A stretch of 64,000 bases of DNA from Nocardioides sp. LHD-245 (GTDB lineage: Bacteria; Actinomycetota; Actinomycetes; Propionibacteriales; Nocardioidaceae): assembly GCF_030929495.1 (NCBI RefSeq), contig NZ_JAVFWN010000020.1, positions 40,483 to 104,482 of the forward strand, written 5' to 3'. The translations under genes were made by a program, and so were the position numbers. Of this stretch, positions 39,402 to 47,529 are shown piece after piece. The notes under the pieces were generated by a model. The model searched no databases and was not told where the DNA came from. It saw only the letters and a program-made list of their open reading frames with translations. Each line of letters starts with the position of its first letter. Within the stretch, counting starts at the first letter, position 1.

Positions 39402-39407
39402 AGCCTA
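39402..39407 (-). promoter_or_regulatory. -10 box of the ABC-F leader transcript
   Basis: TAGGCT on the minus strand, the same hexamer as the leaderless promoters of pheA and fpg, ends 10 nt before the leader-peptide ATG. Confidence 0.5.
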
Positions 39408-39470
39408 CGTCCCGGGTGGTCGGGGCGCGAGCGATTTACCGGCCGGGGCTGCCGACGCACCAGATCCGGT

Positions 39471-39527
39471 CGTACCCGGCATCCGGGTCGCGAAGCGTCC
39501 GGTCCGACGACCCGGTTGCGGGGTACG
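39471..39527 (-). terminator. Hairpin downstream of the SHOCT gene
   Basis: A 20-bp inverted repeat with 2 mismatches (CGTACCCGGCATCCGGGTCG at 39471-39490 with 39508-39527) lies 30 bp beyond the SHOCT gene stop and separates it from the ABC-F promoter. The rest of the 268-bp gap (39289-39556) holds the ABC-F leader. Confidence 0.6.
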
Positions 39528-39556
39528 ACGGGGGCGGGTGAGGAGGCGAGGGCGGA

Positions 39557-40195
39557 TCAGATCCCGTCGAGGATCCGGGCCCGCGCGGCGTCGTACTCCT
39601 CGCGGCTGACCAGGTCCCGCCGGAGCAGATCGTCGAGCTCGGCGAGGCGCTCGGCGGGCGTCCGCTCCTCGGTGAGTGCCGCGGCCGCGGCCGCCGCCGG
39701 GACGATCGGCGCGGCGTCCCAGTCGATCTGCCACTCCCCGGACTCGGGGTCGACGAGGACCGGGAGGTCGCCGACATAGAGCAGCGGCAAGCGGATCTCC
39801 GGGACGACCGTGCGGCTCTCGACCTCGAAGGACGCGAGGTCGTCGCCGTGGATCTCCAGGCGCAGCTTGACCAGTGGCTGGTCGTTGATCCGCACGTTGG
39901 TCTGCTCGAACGACAGCACCCGGGCCCGCGCGGGGCGGCCGCGGGTGCGCAGCCGGTAGAGCTTCTGGGCCGAGCGGTAGCGGCCGCGACCGAGGAGGAG
40001 GCCGATCACCACGTCGAGTGCGGTGATGCCGACGCCGGTGGGCAGCAGCCAGCTCGCCTCGGGACCGTCGGAGACCAGACCCATCACGAGGAAGATCGGT
40101 CCGACGACGCCCGCGACGAGCAGGAAGAGCACGGGAGGCAGCACACTGCCCACCAGCGACGGCGGCTTGGGGACGTCCCGCGGAGCGACGGTCAT
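39557..40195 (-). CDS. Membrane protein with C-terminal SHOCT domain
   Basis: The 212-aa protein has two hydrophobic segments near the N-terminus (VLFLLVAGVVGPIFLVMGLV and TGVGITALDVVIGLLLG). A beta-rich middle follows (ARVLSFEQTNVRINDQPLVKLRLEI), with an OB-like pattern similar to DUF3592 proteins. The C-terminus is a SHOCT helix pair, RLAELDDLLRRDLVSREEYDAARARILDGI. SHOCT domains mediate oligomerisation. TACGCT lies 7 nt before the ATG, so it is near-leaderless. Function is unknown. Confidence 0.75.
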   Translation of the reverse strand: MTVAPRDVPKPPSLVGSVLPPVLFLLVAGVVGPIFLVMGLVSDGPEASWLLPTGVGITALDVVIGLLLGRGRYRSAQKLYRLRTRGRPARARVLSFEQTNVRINDQPLVKLRLEIHGDDLASFEVESRTVVPEIRLPLLYVGDLPVLVDPESGEWQIDWDAAPIVPAAAAAAALTEERTPAERLAELDDLLRRDLVSREEYDAARARILDGI

Positions 40196-40240
40196 GGCGC
40201 CCAGCGTAGGGCCCGCACCGCCGCCCGCGGGACGACGCGG

Positions 40241-41209
40241 TCAGGCCTTCTTCAGCCGGGCGATCACGCCGTCGATGTCGCGCTGCAGCATGTCGCGGCG
40301 CACGAAGTGCGCACCCGGGAGCTCGTGCCACTCGTGCGGGATGCCCTGTGCGGCGAGCAGGCCGCGGAACTCACGCTGGCCGGCGCGGACCGGCGTCTCG
40401 TTGATGTCCTCGTCGAGGCCGCAGACCAGGAAGATCCGCTTGTTGAGGTAGCTGTTGAGCCGCTGCACCGGGTTGTCGGCCGTGACGCGCGCCTCGTCCC
40501 AGAAGGGTGCGCCGTAGACCGTGCCGCCGGCCAGCTCGACCGCGGCGGAGCTGGTGTTCGCCCAGTGCACGACCAGGCCGGCGTCGCGGCGCAGGCTCGC
40601 CGGCCCCGAGTGGGAGCTGACCGAGGCGAAGTGACCGTAGTACTTCGCGGTGTACTTGAGCGCGCCGAACCCGCCCATCGAGAACCCGGAGACCGCCCGG
40701 CCGTCGTACTCGGCGTAGGTGCGGAAGTTGGCGTCCACCCACGGGATGAGCTGGTTCATGTGGAAGGTCTCCCAGTTGCGGGGACCGCTGAAGGAGGCGA
40801 CCGGGTTGCTGTACCAGCCGGCGCCGCCGCCGTCGGGCATCACGACGATCAGCTTGCGACCGGCGGTGAGCCCGATGATGTCGTCCTCCATGTGGAACTT
40901 GCGGAAGTCCTGGAGGCCGCCGTGGAGCAGGTAGAGCACCGGGTAGCGGCGCCAGTTGGTCGAGTAGTAGTCGTCCGGGAGCAGCACGTTGACGCCCGGC
41001 TGCCAGCCGATCTGGGCGGTCGCGAAGCGGAAGTAGTTCAACCGACCGAACACGCCCTGGTCGGTGATGGTGAGGCCGAAGCCGTTGCCCGCGGCGCTGG
41101 CCGGACCGGCGAGGGCGGGCAGCCCGATGGGTGCCATCGCGCCGACGGCGGCCGCCCCTCCGGCGAGCTTGAGCAGGCGGCGTCGATCCAGTGTCCGGTT
41201 GGCGTCCAT
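40241..41209 (-). CDS. Tat-exported esterase (esterase D / antigen 85-like fold)
   Basis: The 322-aa protein starts with a twin-arginine signal (TLDRRRLLKLAGGAAAVGAM, ending PASAAG). The mature alpha/beta hydrolase has LYLLHGGLQDFRKF, the nucleophile elbow AVSGFSMGGFGALKY, an acid in FLVCGLDEDINETPV and His in HEWHELPGAHFVRRDM. This fits the antigen 85/esterase D family of secreted or wall mycolyl- or acyl-transferases and esterases. It is divergent from an AraC regulator 132 bp away. Folded export before cleavage is expected. Confidence 0.88.
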   Translation of the reverse strand: MDANRTLDRRRLLKLAGGAAAVGAMAPIGLPALAGPASAAGNGFGLTITDQGVFGRLNYFRFATAQIGWQPGVNVLLPDDYYSTNWRRYPVLYLLHGGLQDFRKFHMEDDIIGLTAGRKLIVVMPDGGGAGWYSNPVASFSGPRNWETFHMNQLIPWVDANFRTYAEYDGRAVSGFSMGGFGALKYTAKYYGHFASVSSHSGPASLRRDAGLVVHWANTSSAAVELAGGTVYGAPFWDEARVTADNPVQRLNSYLNKRIFLVCGLDEDINETPVRAGQREFRGLLAAQGIPHEWHELPGAHFVRRDMLQRDIDGVIARLKKA

Positions 41210-41341
41210 CGGGTCCTCCGATTCGGGTCATCTCGAGTCATGCGGGGTGGGACCAATATCCGCGTGGAGCACCACGCGCGACCATGGCCGAGGAGGCCAA
41301 GGTCGTTGTCATTCGGGGCCAGCGGAGGTAGGAAGTGCCCC

Positions 41342-42376
41342 ATGACCGAGTGGTTCGACCAGCCCGTGGTGCCGGTCGGCTACGGGCTGCTCATCGAGGA
41401 GGTGGCCGCCTCCTTCGGCGTCGGGGCGGAGCTCCTCACCGCCGCCGGCCTGTCCTCGACCGCGTTCGCCGACCCCCAGGGCCGGCTCACCCCGCTCCAG
41501 GCCGGGCACCTGCTGCTGCACGGCATGCACCTCACCCGGGAGCCCGGACTGGGCTACGAGATCGGGCTCCGCAGCAGCCTGACCTCCCACGGCATCATGG
41601 GCTTCGGGCTGTTGACCTCGGCGACCTTGCGGGACGCCATCGAGCTGGGCGTGGAGTACAGCGGGGTCCGGCTCCCGATGCTGACGCTCGGTCTCGTGCT
41701 GGACGGCGACCAGGCCGCCGTCGACGTACGCGAGACGCGTCCGCTCGGCGAGGTGCGTCCGTGCATGTTCGACCTCTTCCTCACCGGCCTCGCCCGGATG
41801 ACCCCGGCGTTGACCGGGCGCCCGCAGGGCGACGTCGAGCTGTGGTTCGAGGACGCCGAGCCGGACCACTTCGCGCGCTACCGCGACCGGCTGCCACCCG
41901 CCCGGTTCGGCACCGGCGTGCACCAGGTGCGCTTCCCCGTCGAGCGGCTCGACGAGCGCCTCGACACCGCCAACGCGGTGGCCGCCCGGCTCGCGCAGGA
42001 GGAGCTCTCCGGGGAACGCGACCGGATCGGACTGACCGACGACGTCGTCGCACGGGTGCAGGCGCTGCTCGGCACCCGCGGCGCCGGGTTCGGGCTGGAG
42101 GCCGTGGCGGCGGCCATGCACGTCTCCACCCGCACGCTCAAGCGCCGTCTGCACGCCACCGGCACCACCTTCCACGACCTGTCGACCGAGGCCCGGCGCG
42201 CCGAGGCACTGCGGCTCTTGCGCGGCTCGACCATGGGCGTCGAGGACATCGCCCGGCTCCTCGGGTACGCCGACCCGAGCAACTTCGTGCGCGCGTTCAA
42301 GCGCTGGACCGGGCTCACCCCGGGTGTGTACCGCCGGTCGGAGCAGGCGCCGGACGAGGGCACCGCCCGGCCCTGA
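41342..42376 (+). CDS. AraC-family regulator with Arabinose_bd-type N-terminus (VirS-like)
   Basis: The 344-aa protein has an N-terminal ligand domain of the OruR/VirS type (EPGLGYEIGLRSSLTSHGIMGFGLL, LRDAIELGVEYSG). The C-terminal AraC HTH pair is AAAMHVSTRTLKRRLHATGTTF and DIARLLGYADPSNFVRAFKRWTGLTPGVYR. In mycobacteria VirS, of the same type, controls the mymA operon. Here the gene lies 4 kb from the BVMO operon and divergent from the Tat esterase, which is its nearest likely target. An AGGTAGGAAG stretch precedes the ATG. Confidence 0.88.
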   Translation: MTEWFDQPVVPVGYGLLIEEVAASFGVGAELLTAAGLSSTAFADPQGRLTPLQAGHLLLHGMHLTREPGLGYEIGLRSSLTSHGIMGFGLLTSATLRDAIELGVEYSGVRLPMLTLGLVLDGDQAAVDVRETRPLGEVRPCMFDLFLTGLARMTPALTGRPQGDVELWFEDAEPDHFARYRDRLPPARFGTGVHQVRFPVERLDERLDTANAVAARLAQEELSGERDRIGLTDDVVARVQALLGTRGAGFGLEAVAAAMHVSTRTLKRRLHATGTTFHDLSTEARRAEALRLLRGSTMGVEDIARLLGYADPSNFVRAFKRWTGLTPGVYRRSEQAPDEGTARP

Positions 42377-42403
42377 GGGCGTTCCCGGGCCCTTCCGGTC
42401 GGT

Positions 42404-43612
42404 CTAGGCCTGGGTCCGGAGGTAGCGCCCGAAGTGGGGCACCGTGAACGCGATCCGGCCGCGCTCGCCGGAGTAGATCAGGCCCTTCTTGAGCAGCGCG
42501 TCGCGGGCCGGCGAGAGCGACTGGGGCTTCTTGCCGAGCACCCCGGCGACGTCGGCGGTCGCCACCGACCCGACCGGGTCCTCGACGCCGTCGTCGGACG
42601 AGGCGACCGCGGCGTCGGCCATCGCCCGCAGGTAGTCGCGCTCGGCCGGCGTCGCGCGCTCGTAGCGGGAGCCGAAGAAGCCGACCGCCAGCTCGGCCTC
42701 GGCCTCGGGGCCCGCGACGGCCACGTCCTCTGCGGTGATGGGCGCGCGCGGCGCGAGATCCCACACGGAGCGGCCGTAGGCCTGGATGAAGTACGGGTAG
42801 CCGCGGGTGGCGTCGTACATGGCGGCGAGGGCCTCGGGCGTGAACGCCGCCTCCTCCTCGGCGGCCGGAGCGACGAGCGCCCGGTCGGCGGCCTCGCGGG
42901 AGAGACGGTCGATGCGCTGGTAGGAGAAGAGCCGCTCGGAGTAGGACTTGCTCGCCGACAGCACCGCCGGCAGGTGCGGCAGCCCGGCGCCGACGACGAT
43001 GACGGGCAGGCCGTTCTGGCTGAGCTCGTGGCAGGCGGCGCAGAGCGCCGACACGTCGGCGGCGCCGAGGTCCTGCATCTCGTCGACGAACACCGCGACG
43101 CCCTTGCCGACGTCGGCCGCGAGCCCGCCGACGTCGGTGAGCAGCTCGACCAGGTCGATCTCGACGTCTCCCGAATCGGCGCGCCCCCTGACCGCGGGAG
43201 CGGCGATCCCGGGCGACCACCGGTCGCGCAGCCTGGCGTCCGCGCCCGCCTCGCGCTGGGCGAACGAGCGGATGACGCCCAGGACATGATCGGCCTCGTC
43301 GGGCTCGGGGTGACCGAGCTCGCGCACGGCCTGGTGCAGCGCCGAGGAGAGCGGCCGGCGCAGGGACTGGTCGGGCCGGGCCTCCAGCTTCCCGGTCCCC
43401 CAGCCCTTGCGGACCGCCGCCGAGCGCAGCGCGTTGAGCAGGACCGTCTTGCCGACCCCACGCAGCCCGGTGAGCACGAGGGAGCGCTCCGGGCGGCCGC
43501 GGGCGACCCGCTCGAGAACGACCTCGAAGGCGGCCAGTTGCTCGTCGCGACCTGCCAGCTCGGGCGGGCGCTGGCCGGCACCGGGCGCGTACGGGTTGCG
43601 GATCGGGTCCAT
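42404..43612 (-). CDS. AAA ATPase with C-terminal winged-helix region (ORC1/STAND-like)
   Basis: The 402-aa protein begins MDPIRNPYAPGAGQRPPELAGRDEQ, a lead-in typical of this actinobacterial family, then Walker A VLTGLRGVGKTVLLNAL and Walker B VAVFVDEMQDLGAADV. A sensor region follows (VVGAGLPHLPAVLSASK), and the C-terminal winged-helix-like part is LGKKPQSLSPARDALLKKGLI. Such proteins resemble archaeal ORC1/MoxR-like ATPases, but their biological role is unknown. TAGCGT lies 6 nt before the ATG (leaderless). Confidence 0.8.
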   Translation of the reverse strand: MDPIRNPYAPGAGQRPPELAGRDEQLAAFEVVLERVARGRPERSLVLTGLRGVGKTVLLNALRSAAVRKGWGTGKLEARPDQSLRRPLSSALHQAVRELGHPEPDEADHVLGVIRSFAQREAGADARLRDRWSPGIAAPAVRGRADSGDVEIDLVELLTDVGGLAADVGKGVAVFVDEMQDLGAADVSALCAACHELSQNGLPVIVVGAGLPHLPAVLSASKSYSERLFSYQRIDRLSREAADRALVAPAAEEEAAFTPEALAAMYDATRGYPYFIQAYGRSVWDLAPRAPITAEDVAVAGPEAEAELAVGFFGSRYERATPAERDYLRAMADAAVASSDDGVEDPVGSVATADVAGVLGKKPQSLSPARDALLKKGLIYSGERGRIAFTVPHFGRYLRTQA

Positions 43613-43680
43613 GATCCGACGCTATCGGGCTGTCTAGGGGGTTCCCTAGACATGCCTAGCGTGTCGGATCGCAGGTCTGG

Positions 43681-43740
43681 GTGATCCTGACGCCCGGGGG
43701 GAGTCCGCCTCCTCCGGGCGTCAGGATCACACAGCCGGGC
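43681..43740 (-). terminator. Terminator hairpin after the sortase-fusion gene
   Basis: A 17-bp perfect stem (GTGATCCTGACGCCCGG at 43681-43697 with 43724-43740) with a GC-rich interior lies 28 bp beyond the stop of the large secreted-protein gene. Confidence 0.75.
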
Positions 43741-43767
43741 GCGGGGCGGTGGCCCGTAGCCCGGTCG

Positions 43768-46700
43768 CTACTTCTTGACCGGCTTCAAGGTCACCACCAG
43801 GTTGTCGCGGTAGTGGAACCGGCCGTCCGGCCGCGTGACCTTGGTCGTGCAGGTCACGAGCAGCAGCCGCGGGGCACCCGTCATCGAGAACAGCCTCTCC
43901 GGCAGCGGCTTGGCTCGCCGGAACCGCTGCTGCTTGACCACCTTGTACCGGTACGTCACGCCGTCGTTGCCCTTGACCTTCACCACCTTCCCGCGCTTGA
44001 GCCCCTTCAGCCGGTACAGCGCACCCGGGCGGTCGTGCCGGTCGGAGACGTGTCCGACGACGACCGTCGTGCCGATCGCGTCGTCCAGACGGGCCGAGGT
44101 CTGCAGCCATCCGAGGAGGTTCCGGCTCTTCGGGACGTTGGCCCGCTCGCCGGTGAGCCCGATCTGCGCGACACGTGCCTTCAGCCCGAGCGACGCAACC
44201 GCGACCCGCTTCGGCGAGCCGGCCACGGCACGGCCGGAGGTGCCCAGGTCGACGCCGTTGAAGCCGGTGTCGATGACCCGCACCTTGTTGTCCGGACGAT
44301 GCACCAGGCTGGTCTCCACCGCCAGGCCACAGGCGTGGGTGGCCGCGTGGTTGAACTGGTCGGCCGTGATCGAGGCCACCCAGGTGTAGTAGCCCGGCCG
44401 GCTCACGGTGACCGACGGCGTACGCACGGTCCCGTTGACGGGCGTGAAGGCCACCGACCCGACCCTGGTCTCAGCGGTGCAGCTGGCTGCCGAGGGAGAG
44501 GAGAACGGCCCGTAGAGCGTCGCCGAGCCGGTCGAGGTGGACCCGGCGGTGAAGCCGGTGATGGTCACGTTGTCGTGCAGCTCGGCGCCGACCAGCGCCC
44601 GGGCGTCCGACGTCGCCGTGGTCAGCGTCGGCTGCCCCGGCTGGGACACCGGCTCCTGCCGCACGAACCCGAAGTCCAGCGTCGGGTCCCGGTCACCGTC
44701 CTGCGTCAGGTCCGAGGACTCCGCCGACCAGGTCGACGAGTCACCCTCACGATCACCCTGCCCCGCCTGCGTCGGCAGATACGGCTCCAGGGCCGCCTGC
44801 GTCGACGGGTCGTCGCGGTCGATCGTGACGGTGTAGTGCTCACCGGCCGGCAGCGGCGGCAGGTTGTCGAAGGTGTACCCACCGTTCGCGTCCGTCGTGG
44901 TCGGACCCACCGGCTGACCGAAGACATCGGTCACCGGCTGACCGTCAGGACCGGTCACCACCAACACCACACCCGGGATCCCCGGCTCACCGGCGTCTTG
45001 ACGACCATCCCGGTCCTCGTCGACCCACACGTAGTCACCGACCGACACCGAGGGCGGGAGGACCACACCGGCATCGATCGTGTGGTCGACGCTTCCCGGC
45101 GTCAGCGGCGCGGTGATCGCGACCTCGGCGATGCCGGCGCTCACCGGCGTCGGGTCCGAGTCGAGGCTGTCGTCGCCTCCGCTGTCGGGGGTGGTGTAGC
45201 TCAGCACGCTGGTCGGCGGCGAGGACGGCAGCCCCGAGGTGTCGGCGGTACCTACGTCGAACCGGACGGTGTAGGACGCACCGGGAACCACCTGGTAGGA
45301 GGCACCGTCGCCGCCGAAGTAGTACTCGCCGGCGGCGTTGGTCGTGGTGGTGGCCACGACCGCGCCCGTGGCGTCGAGCAGGGTGACCGTTGCGCCCGGG
45401 ATCGGCAGCTCTTCGGGGTCCTGGACGCCGTCCTTGTCGGCGTCGAACCACACCCGGTTCCCGATCTGGACCGGCGCGAGGCCGGCGAGCAGGTCGAGGT
45501 CCCCCAGGCCGTTGCCCTTGCCGAACGACTCGGGGTACGTGTTCACCAGCCAGCCGCGGGTCGCGGGCGCGCCACCGGGCCCCTGACCGGTCGCGGTGTC
45601 GAAGAAGCCGACGCCCCCGGTGCCGATCAGGCCGGTGGGATCCATGGCGATGCTGCCCAGCTCACCGTTGCGCGGAGCGTAGGCGAGTCCGCCCTGGCCG
45701 ACCTCCTGGTGATTGCCGACCGTCGTGCTGCCGCTGAGGGAGATCCAGTCACCGGCGAAGAACTCGACGACGGCAGGCGCCTGTCCTCCGTCGGGGATGC
45801 TCGTCGTGTTGTCCGGGCATCCCCCGGTGCCCTCCCAGGCGTAGCTGCCGTCGGGATTGCGGCAGGCCTTGTTGACGTCGCCACCGGTGATGGCACTGAG
45901 CAGGATGGGGTCGACGGTGACGCCGGGCTCGAAGCCGCCGGTACCGATCTGGTCGCCGTGACGGTCCCGGAAGCCCAGGTAGAGCGACCCGTCGACGTCG
46001 AACTCGAGGGACGTGAGGAACGGCGTCGGGTACTTGATGTTGTCGGAGCCACCGCCCGTGATCCCGTCGACGCCCGCGCGACTCCAGGTGGAGCGCCACG
46101 GGTTCCACTGGCGCGACACGGCCGTGCCGCCGTTCTCCGCAGCGCCGCGAGAGAAGTCGAGCGGCTGCGAGAGCACCGAGGTGAAGGACCCGCCGTCGAG
46201 ACGGAGCACGTGAGCCTGAAGGTCGGACCGGGATCCGGAGGTCGACGCGTCGCAGACACCGCCGACGTAGACCTCCCCGTCGCGCACGGTGACCGTACCC
46301 GGCCGCCACTGCCCCCCGACGCAGCCGGGGCCGGCGATGGCCGTGGAGCCGGTGATGCTGCCGGTCGCCCCGGTGGCGTCGACCGCGTAGAGCCTGCGGT
46401 CGTTCAGGTTGACGACGTAGAGCGTGGACTGGTCCTCGGACATCGCCATGCCGCCGAGCCCCTCGGTGCCGGCTGCGGCGTAATAGTCGTCGTCGCGTCC
46501 GCCGGCGATGTCGCCGTGAGCGGTCGACCCCGCGTTGGGGATCGTCACGAACAGGCTGGCGTTCGGCGAGCCGGAGTTCAGGTCGGTGACGTAGACCGCA
46601 CCCGAGCCGCCCGGGCCGTACGGCACGAACGCCTTGGCGAAGGCAGCACTGAACAGGCGCTCGTCGAGTTCGGCGGCCAGGCCGAAGACGGAGCCGGTCT

Positions 46701-47340
46701 GGGCCTTGGTCGCCAGTGTGGTGATGTTCTGGGTGTTGGGCGTGGTGGCGTTCCCGTTGCCGTTGCCCCGGTGGACCCAATTGGTGCGCACCAGGGAGCG
46801 CGAGCTGCCCGGCGATGACCTGGACGGCTGGATCGCGAGCACGTAGTCGGGGTTGAGGGGCGCATAGTCGGCCGGGTTCCAGACCCCGACCCGCACGGTC
46901 GCGTCCGTACCGCCGCCGATGTCGACGAAGGTCGTCGCGCTCCGGAACGCGTTGGGCGCTCCCGTCGCGGACGCCGGCGCCGGGACCAGGGGGGCGAGCG
47001 CGGCCGGAACCGTCGTCTCGACGCGGTAGCGCCCGCCCGTCAGGCCGGCGGTCGGCGCGATGACGACCTCGCCCGAGGCGTTCGTGACGCCGTTGACCAC
47101 CTGGCCCGCGGCGTCGGTCACCTTCACCTCGATGCCGGCCTGGGGTGGATCGACGATGGGGTCGAAGACGCCGTCACCGCTCACGTCGCGCGCGACCGCG
47201 ACGGTGAGCGTGCCGTCGCCGGGCTCGGCCTGTGCGGGCGCAGCGGCCACGACCATCGTCAGCCCACTGACGACGACCGCGAAGCCACTGCAGAGCGCAA
47301 CGACGCGACGGCTCGCTCGGGCCCTGGAGAGAGCGTGCAT
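43768..47340 (-). CDS. Large secreted SdrD-like protein with fused C-terminal sortase-type domain
   Basis: From the ATG at 47340 (GAGG 9 nt upstream) the protein is 1190 aa. A signal peptide ends APAQAEPGDG. Residues ~36-110 are a first SD-type Ig module (VARDVSGDGVFDPIVDPPQAGIEV). About 115-600 is a propeller-like region with GGMAMSEDQSTLYVVNLNDRRLYAVD. Two SdrD_B modules follow (about 620 VWFDADKDGVQDPEE and 765 VWVDEDRDGRQDAGE), with Asp-rich Ca-binding loops. From about 1030 is a class E/F sortase fold: VVVGHVSDRHDRPGALYRL (catalytic His ~1097), LLLVTCTTKV (Cys ~1161) and GRFHYRDNLVV (Arg ~1178). There is no sorting signal or final membrane helix. The fusion is unusual; wall-associated cross-linking or a non-catalytic binding domain are both possible. 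Confidence 0.82.
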   Translation of the reverse strand: MHALSRARASRRVVALCSGFAVVVSGLTMVVAAAPAQAEPGDGTLTVAVARDVSGDGVFDPIVDPPQAGIEVKVTDAAGQVVNGVTNASGEVVIAPTAGLTGGRYRVETTVPAALAPLVPAPASATGAPNAFRSATTFVDIGGGTDATVRVGVWNPADYAPLNPDYVLAIQPSRSSPGSSRSLVRTNWVHRGNGNGNATTPNTQNITTLATKAQTGSVFGLAAELDERLFSAAFAKAFVPYGPGGSGAVYVTDLNSGSPNASLFVTIPNAGSTAHGDIAGGRDDDYYAAAGTEGLGGMAMSEDQSTLYVVNLNDRRLYAVDATGATGSITGSTAIAGPGCVGGQWRPGTVTVRDGEVYVGGVCDASTSGSRSDLQAHVLRLDGGSFTSVLSQPLDFSRGAAENGGTAVSRQWNPWRSTWSRAGVDGITGGGSDNIKYPTPFLTSLEFDVDGSLYLGFRDRHGDQIGTGGFEPGVTVDPILLSAITGGDVNKACRNPDGSYAWEGTGGCPDNTTSIPDGGQAPAVVEFFAGDWISLSGSTTVGNHQEVGQGGLAYAPRNGELGSIAMDPTGLIGTGGVGFFDTATGQGPGGAPATRGWLVNTYPESFGKGNGLGDLDLLAGLAPVQIGNRVWFDADKDGVQDPEELPIPGATVTLLDATGAVVATTTTNAAGEYYFGGDGASYQVVPGASYTVRFDVGTADTSGLPSSPPTSVLSYTTPDSGGDDSLDSDPTPVSAGIAEVAITAPLTPGSVDHTIDAGVVLPPSVSVGDYVWVDEDRDGRQDAGEPGIPGVVLVVTGPDGQPVTDVFGQPVGPTTTDANGGYTFDNLPPLPAGEHYTVTIDRDDPSTQAALEPYLPTQAGQGDREGDSSTWSAESSDLTQDGDRDPTLDFGFVRQEPVSQPGQPTLTTATSDARALVGAELHDNVTITGFTAGSTSTGSATLYGPFSSPSAASCTAETRVGSVAFTPVNGTVRTPSVTVSRPGYYTWVASITADQFNHAATHACGLAVETSLVHRPDNKVRVIDTGFNGVDLGTSGRAVAGSPKRVAVASLGLKARVAQIGLTGERANVPKSRNLLGWLQTSARLDDAIGTTVVVGHVSDRHDRPGALYRLKGLKRGKVVKVKGNDGVTYRYKVVKQQRFRRAKPLPERLFSMTGAPRLLLVTCTTKVTRPDGRFHYRDNLVVTLKPVKK

Positions 47341-47430
47341 GAAAAAAGCCTCACTTCGTCGAAGAGACCTGCCACCCAGACGGCAGGCGCCTGGGTCAGC
47401 CTTGACGACTTCGGCTCGCGAACATAAGGG
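47341..47430 (-). promoter_or_regulatory. 5' leader with mutually exclusive hairpins upstream of the sortase-fusion gene
   Basis: In the RNA sense the leader has ACCCAG, CCTGCC, CTGGGT, GGCAGG in that order (47368-47396): the first pairs with the third and the second with the fourth, and zero linker between the last two prevents both forming together. A CTTCGACGAAG hairpin and GAGG follow before the ATG. The layout resembles an expression switch, but no known riboswitch class is recognised. Confidence 0.4.
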
Positions 47431-47529
47431 CAAGATCGAAATGGGCGATGGTGCCTCACCCTGTGCGCCCGCCCCGGCGGCGCCTTTCTGAGACGGGCTC
47501 CCTGATGCCGCTCGGCTGCGTGCGGCGAG

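Noticed and set aside
43681..46818. Open frame of 1045 codons on the plus strand
   Set aside because: It is antisense to the sortase-fusion gene; high GC leaves few stops. Its composition (Arg/Gly/Asp-rich, no domain) is that of a shadow frame.
47368..47396. H-type pseudoknot in the leader of the sortase-fusion gene
   Set aside because: The two 6-bp stems interleave, but no nucleotides remain to cross the second groove, so they are more likely alternative hairpins.
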